Shown here: positions 61,428 through 64,000 of the stretch, piece by piece
Numbering within the stretch: position 1 is the stretch's first letter
How the letters are laid out: each line of letters starts with the position of its first letter
Origin: Acidobacteriota bacterium
GTDB lineage: Bacteria; Acidobacteriota; Blastocatellia; Pyrinomonadales; Pyrinomonadaceae
Assembly (NCBI GenBank): GCA_016713675.1
Contig: JADJOS010000001.1
Span: forward strand, 1,302,001 to 1,366,000
Direction: 5' to 3'
Length of the DNA stretch: 64,000 bases
The notes under the pieces: model-generated
What the model was told of the DNA's origin: nothing
The model's database searches: none
The model's input: the letters and a program-made list of their open reading frames with translations, nothing else
Program-made: the position numbers and the translations under genes

Positions 61428-62705
61428 TCATTTGGGGAGGCGTTTTTGAGCCGCCTTGATCGCCATCCAAGTTGACTTATCGCTGTCGAAGACTGAGTTA
61501 AGGCCTTGCTCTTCCATTGGCGGGTCGCCCATGCGGTCGTCGCCTACTTTCCAGAATAACTGTCCCGTGACCGGCCGTGCGGTGCCGCCAAATACCCAGA
61601 AATTGGCTCCGGAGATGTTCTGTTTGCCAATTCGCGAAAGTATTTTTTCGTAATATTGATCGCGCAGTTTCGTGGTCGACGACACGTCAAATGATTGTCC
61701 ATCACGCGGCAGGCCAAATTCTTCGATAACCAGCGGCTTGCTTAGTTTCACGGCGACGGCGGCGTTGTCGTCGATGTATTTTTCGGTCTTCTCAAGTGCT
61801 CCAGCAAATCCGGCTGCCATTTTGCCGTTTTCAAACCAGCCCCAGTTCTTAGGCCAGATGTGGATCGTCAGGTAATCGACGTTCGGATCGGCATGGACCG
61901 TTTCGAAGAGCTTGATGTCTTCGGTACCGATCCAGCCTTCGTGGCCGAGCGTGACGAGGTGCACTTTGTCGAGGGCCTTTATCGCAGCCGTCGTCGCGGC
62001 GAGCCATTTGGAGTATGCATCGTTCGCCGCGGGGCGCATCGGGCGTGGTTCGTTGGCAACCTCCCAGGCCATGATAGTTGGGTCCTCGATATATTTCTTG
62101 CCGGTGATCTTGTTGGTGCGGCCAAGCACGAATCTCATTTGCCGGTCATAGCCCTCAATGCAGTCCCTGCACGAATAGAATTTTGCCACGATGTCGCGCA
62201 GTTCATCCCAGGTCGGTTTTTGCGTCAGCCATTTGCGGTTGACGATGCCGTTCCAGATCAGATATTGCTGAAAACCGCCGCTCCATTCCCAATTATTGCT
62301 GAGGAAAATGACGGCTTTCATCCGTCGTTTCGCCATCTCGTCTAAAACGATATCGAGCCCGTCGAGCACATCAGGATTGAACCGTCCATTGATCGCCTGC
62401 AGCGGCGGGCCGACGCGTTCGATACCGTTCAATGGCCCGGTTCCCTCGGCACCGGCCATCAGCCGCAGATTCGTGACCCCGTTCTTTTTTAGAAGATCGA
62501 GTTCCTTTCGCAATCGCTCGATACCGCGTTTCTTATCCTTCTCGAGACCAAGCAAACTGCCGTACCAGTAGTTCGTCCCGACAAACCGGTATTCTTTCCC
62601 ATCTGCGTAGAGCTTGCCTCCCTTCGCCGTCACAAATGTCTGTCCGGCAGCTCCCAACGCCGAAAACACCAAGATCACGGCAAGCAAAAGCAATCGATTT
62701 CGCAT
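61428..62705 (-). CDS. secreted GH5-family glycoside hydrolase (beta-mannanase-like)
   Basis: 425 residues. A signal peptide (LLLLAVILVFSALGAAGQ) precedes a TIM-barrel. The acid/base Glu219 is in AWEVANEPRPM and the nucleophile Glu329 in LVIEEFGLPRDG. The FVGTNYWYG start, NLRLMAGAEG and IHIWPKNWGW are typical of the mannan endo-1,4-beta-mannosidase branch of GH5. It would cut plant or fungal mannans outside the cell. The sugars could re-enter as carbon, but no transporter is adjacent. Confidence 0.93.
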   Translation of the reverse strand: MRNRLLLLAVILVFSALGAAGQTFVTAKGGKLYADGKEYRFVGTNYWYGSLLGLEKDKKRGIERLRKELDLLKKNGVTNLRLMAGAEGTGPLNGIERVGPPLQAINGRFNPDVLDGLDIVLDEMAKRRMKAVIFLSNNWEWSGGFQQYLIWNGIVNRKWLTQKPTWDELRDIVAKFYSCRDCIEGYDRQMRFVLGRTNKITGKKYIEDPTIMAWEVANEPRPMRPAANDAYSKWLAATTAAIKALDKVHLVTLGHEGWIGTEDIKLFETVHADPNVDYLTIHIWPKNWGWFENGKMAAGFAGALEKTEKYIDDNAAVAVKLSKPLVIEEFGLPRDGQSFDVSSTTKLRDQYYEKILSRIGKQNISGANFWVFGGTARPVTGQLFWKVGDDRMGDPPMEEQGLNSVFDSDKSTWMAIKAAQKRLPK

Positions 62706-62919
62706 AAACGTATCCTCGCAAATCCCGAACCCGGCCGCAACGGAGTGCGGACGCCCGTGCTCGGGTACTCAACCGTGTTAGCAAAGGTAAACTCAATCAA
62801 CGCGGTACGGACCGTAAACTCAATGAGAATCTCAGCTACAAATATATTCCGTATGTACCAAAATTTGAAGGCGAGGCGTGAAATACAAGGGTGGCTTTTT
62901 CAATAGATGAGCAAACGAG

Positions 62920-62947
62920 CCGTCCGAAATACAAACATTTCGGACGG
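62920..62947. terminator. strong hairpin after the FG-GAP gene
   Basis: CCGTCCGAAAT (62920-62930) and ATTTCGGACGG (62937-62947) form a perfect 11-base stem with a six-base loop. It lies just past the FG-GAP stop on the minus strand. There is no long T-run, so it may stop transcripts or protect their ends. Confidence 0.55.
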
Positions 62948-62968
62948 CCGTTTAGGATCAGATCAATA

Positions 62969-64000
62969 TCACTGAGAAGTATATGCCGCGGGAATGACAA
63001 CGTCGCCGCTGATGCCCCAAAAGTCGACGCGAACGGTGCCTGTCGCCGAATTTAAAATGTACCACACGCCCCCGCGGAAAACAGCGACGTCAGCCTTGCC
63101 GTCTCCGTCATAATCGGCCGCTGCCGGCACGTCGCCCGATGCACCAAATCGAATGGCTCCGTAGTTTGTCGCAGGGTTTGTCGAAGTGTACCAAGTGCCT
63201 GTCGAAGGGCGAAATACTGCTATATTGTCGCGTCCATCACCGTCGAAATCGGACGGAACGACCACGTCCTCAGGCAACCCGAAGTACGGGCAGGCATTAG
63301 AAGAACCGTTTCCGCTGAACCGCACACAAATACGACGATCCGGCCCGATCGCAAGCGTTGTTGCCAGGTCCATGCGTCCATCGCCGTCAAAATCGCCGGA
63401 GAGCGGTGAATCAGTAGTCGTTAGACCGAACTGAATGACCTGCACCGACGCATCGCTCGAACGCTGTATGTACCAATTCAATTCCGCAGCGCGATAGACC
63501 ACAAGATCGGCTTTGCCGTCACCGTCCGTATCGCCGGGGATCGGATCATCCCCCGCGAGTCCCCAATAGTCGATCCGAACCGTGTTTGTTTGGCTCTGAA
63601 GTAGATACCAGACGCCGCCGCGGTATATAGACAGGTCCGTTTTTCGATCGCCGTCGAAGTCGGCAGGCGCGATCGTGTCGGATGAAATGCCGAACGGCAC
63701 CGCAAAATAGGAAGCGGCCACGCCTGAATTCAAGACCCACCAGACGCCGCTGGCTGGCCGGTAAACGGACAGATCTGCTTTGCCGTCGCCGTCAAAATCG
63801 AATCTGCGGCCCGAGGCCCCGGCTTGATTTATTGTGACCGTTTGGCCGCTGACGAAGACGGATGTACTGCGGGAATTGGAACTAGTATTCGGCAATACGT
63901 TGAATGTTACCGTTCCATTACCCGTCTGAGACGGTGAGGAAACGACCGTCCAGGCGGCTCCGCTTGTCGCCAAATACGTGCAAACGCCTCCGGCGGTCAC
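62969..64000 (-). CDS. secreted FG-GAP/VCBS-repeat protein (C-terminal part)
   Basis: The gene is cut at the right edge; 343 residues are visible and the N-terminus is missing. The first 60 visible residues look like a BACON-type beta domain (WTVVSSPSQTGNGTVTFNV, TVTINQAG). Six or seven FG-GAP-type repeats follow, each with a DxDGDGxxD calcium site (FDFDGDGKADLSVYR, DTDGDGKADLVVYR, DYDGDGKADVAVFR) and a YxLxS or WYxxxS strand. They probably form a beta-propeller on the surface. Such proteins are abundant in Acidobacteria. Confidence 0.9.
   Translation of the reverse strand: MTAGGVCTYLATSGAAWTVVSSPSQTGNGTVTFNVLPNTSSNSRSTSVFVSGQTVTINQAGASGRRFDFDGDGKADLSVYRPASGVWWVLNSGVAASYFAVPFGISSDTIAPADFDGDRKTDLSIYRGGVWYLLQSQTNTVRIDYWGLAGDDPIPGDTDGDGKADLVVYRAAELNWYIQRSSDASVQVIQFGLTTTDSPLSGDFDGDGRMDLATTLAIGPDRRICVRFSGNGSSNACPYFGLPEDVVVPSDFDGDGRDNIAVFRPSTGTWYTSTNPATNYGAIRFGASGDVPAAADYDGDGKADVAVFRGGVWYILNSATGTVRVDFWGISGDVVIPAAYTSQ

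Noticed and set aside
1..64000. CRISPR arrays, insertion sequences, phage or integron genes
   Set aside because: No regular repeat-spacer array, transposase, integrase or phage structural gene was seen; repeats found are palindromic or phased short units.

Overview
The window reads as a chromosomal segment of a Gram-negative bacterium, most likely an acidobacterium and perhaps of class Blastocatellia. The grounds are three proteins of the VWFA type typical of Acidobacteria, many small secreted proteins whose signal peptides end in AQ or GQ, a DUF1800 protein, a monomeric-type isocitrate dehydrogenase and moderate GC. This assignment is inference from gene content; no rRNA gene is present. Genes are tightly packed. 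I found no phage, insertion sequence or CRISPR array.

Layout. 1-9.9 kb is housekeeping and transport: the edge of icd, purE/purK with a small zinc-ribbon membrane protein between them, a PepSY protein, fluoride channel crcB, methionine sulfoxide reductase msrC, a TerC membrane protein, a FecR-domain protein, a CDF metal exporter and a LarA-type racemase. 10.1-13.2 kb holds a DUF1800 protein and a secreted serine hydrolase. 13.2-21.4 kb is a surface-polysaccharide block: a GT4 glycosyltransferase broken by a frameshift, two GT2 enzymes, a Wzm/Wzt-type ABC exporter, a methyltransferase and a polytopic membrane protein. 21.4-33.4 kb carries a rhomboid protease, a dicarboxylate symporter, glcD, a secreted histidine phosphatase, two VWFA proteins, a phosphohexomutase, lepA and a YtxH envelope-stress pair.

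33.7-45.0 kb is a second polysaccharide block: dTDP-rhamnose genes rfbB and rfbD, a Wzc-type tyrosine autokinase and a very large flavo-iron-sulfur oxidoreductase resembling a one-chain Nfn transhydrogenase. It is bracketed by two paralogous secreted proteins of no family I recognise. 45.2-53.5 kb has methyltransferases, tatA, prolyl iminopeptidase, asnB, a polyprenyl-phosphate-type GT2 and a small HExxH protein. 53.6-64 kb has thyA, an OmpA-family protein with a repeated KT motif in its cytosolic tail, a third VWFA protein, an FmdB-type zinc ribbon, a lipocalin, trxB, a PilZ protein, a crotonase, tRNA-Ala, a GH5 mannanase-like enzyme and the 3' part of an FG-GAP repeat protein.

The main theme is envelope and exopolysaccharide biogenesis: precursor supply (phosphohexomutase, RfbB, RfbD, AsnB), assembly (several GTs and methyltransferases), export (ABC-2 exporter) and control (Wzc, VWFA and OmpA proteins). 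Intergenic DNA adds several copies of a palindromic element, a phased repeat array and a perfect palindrome before rfbB, and a candidate minus-strand small RNA beside tRNA-Ala. Five convergent gene pairs overlap by exactly four bases through shared stop codons.
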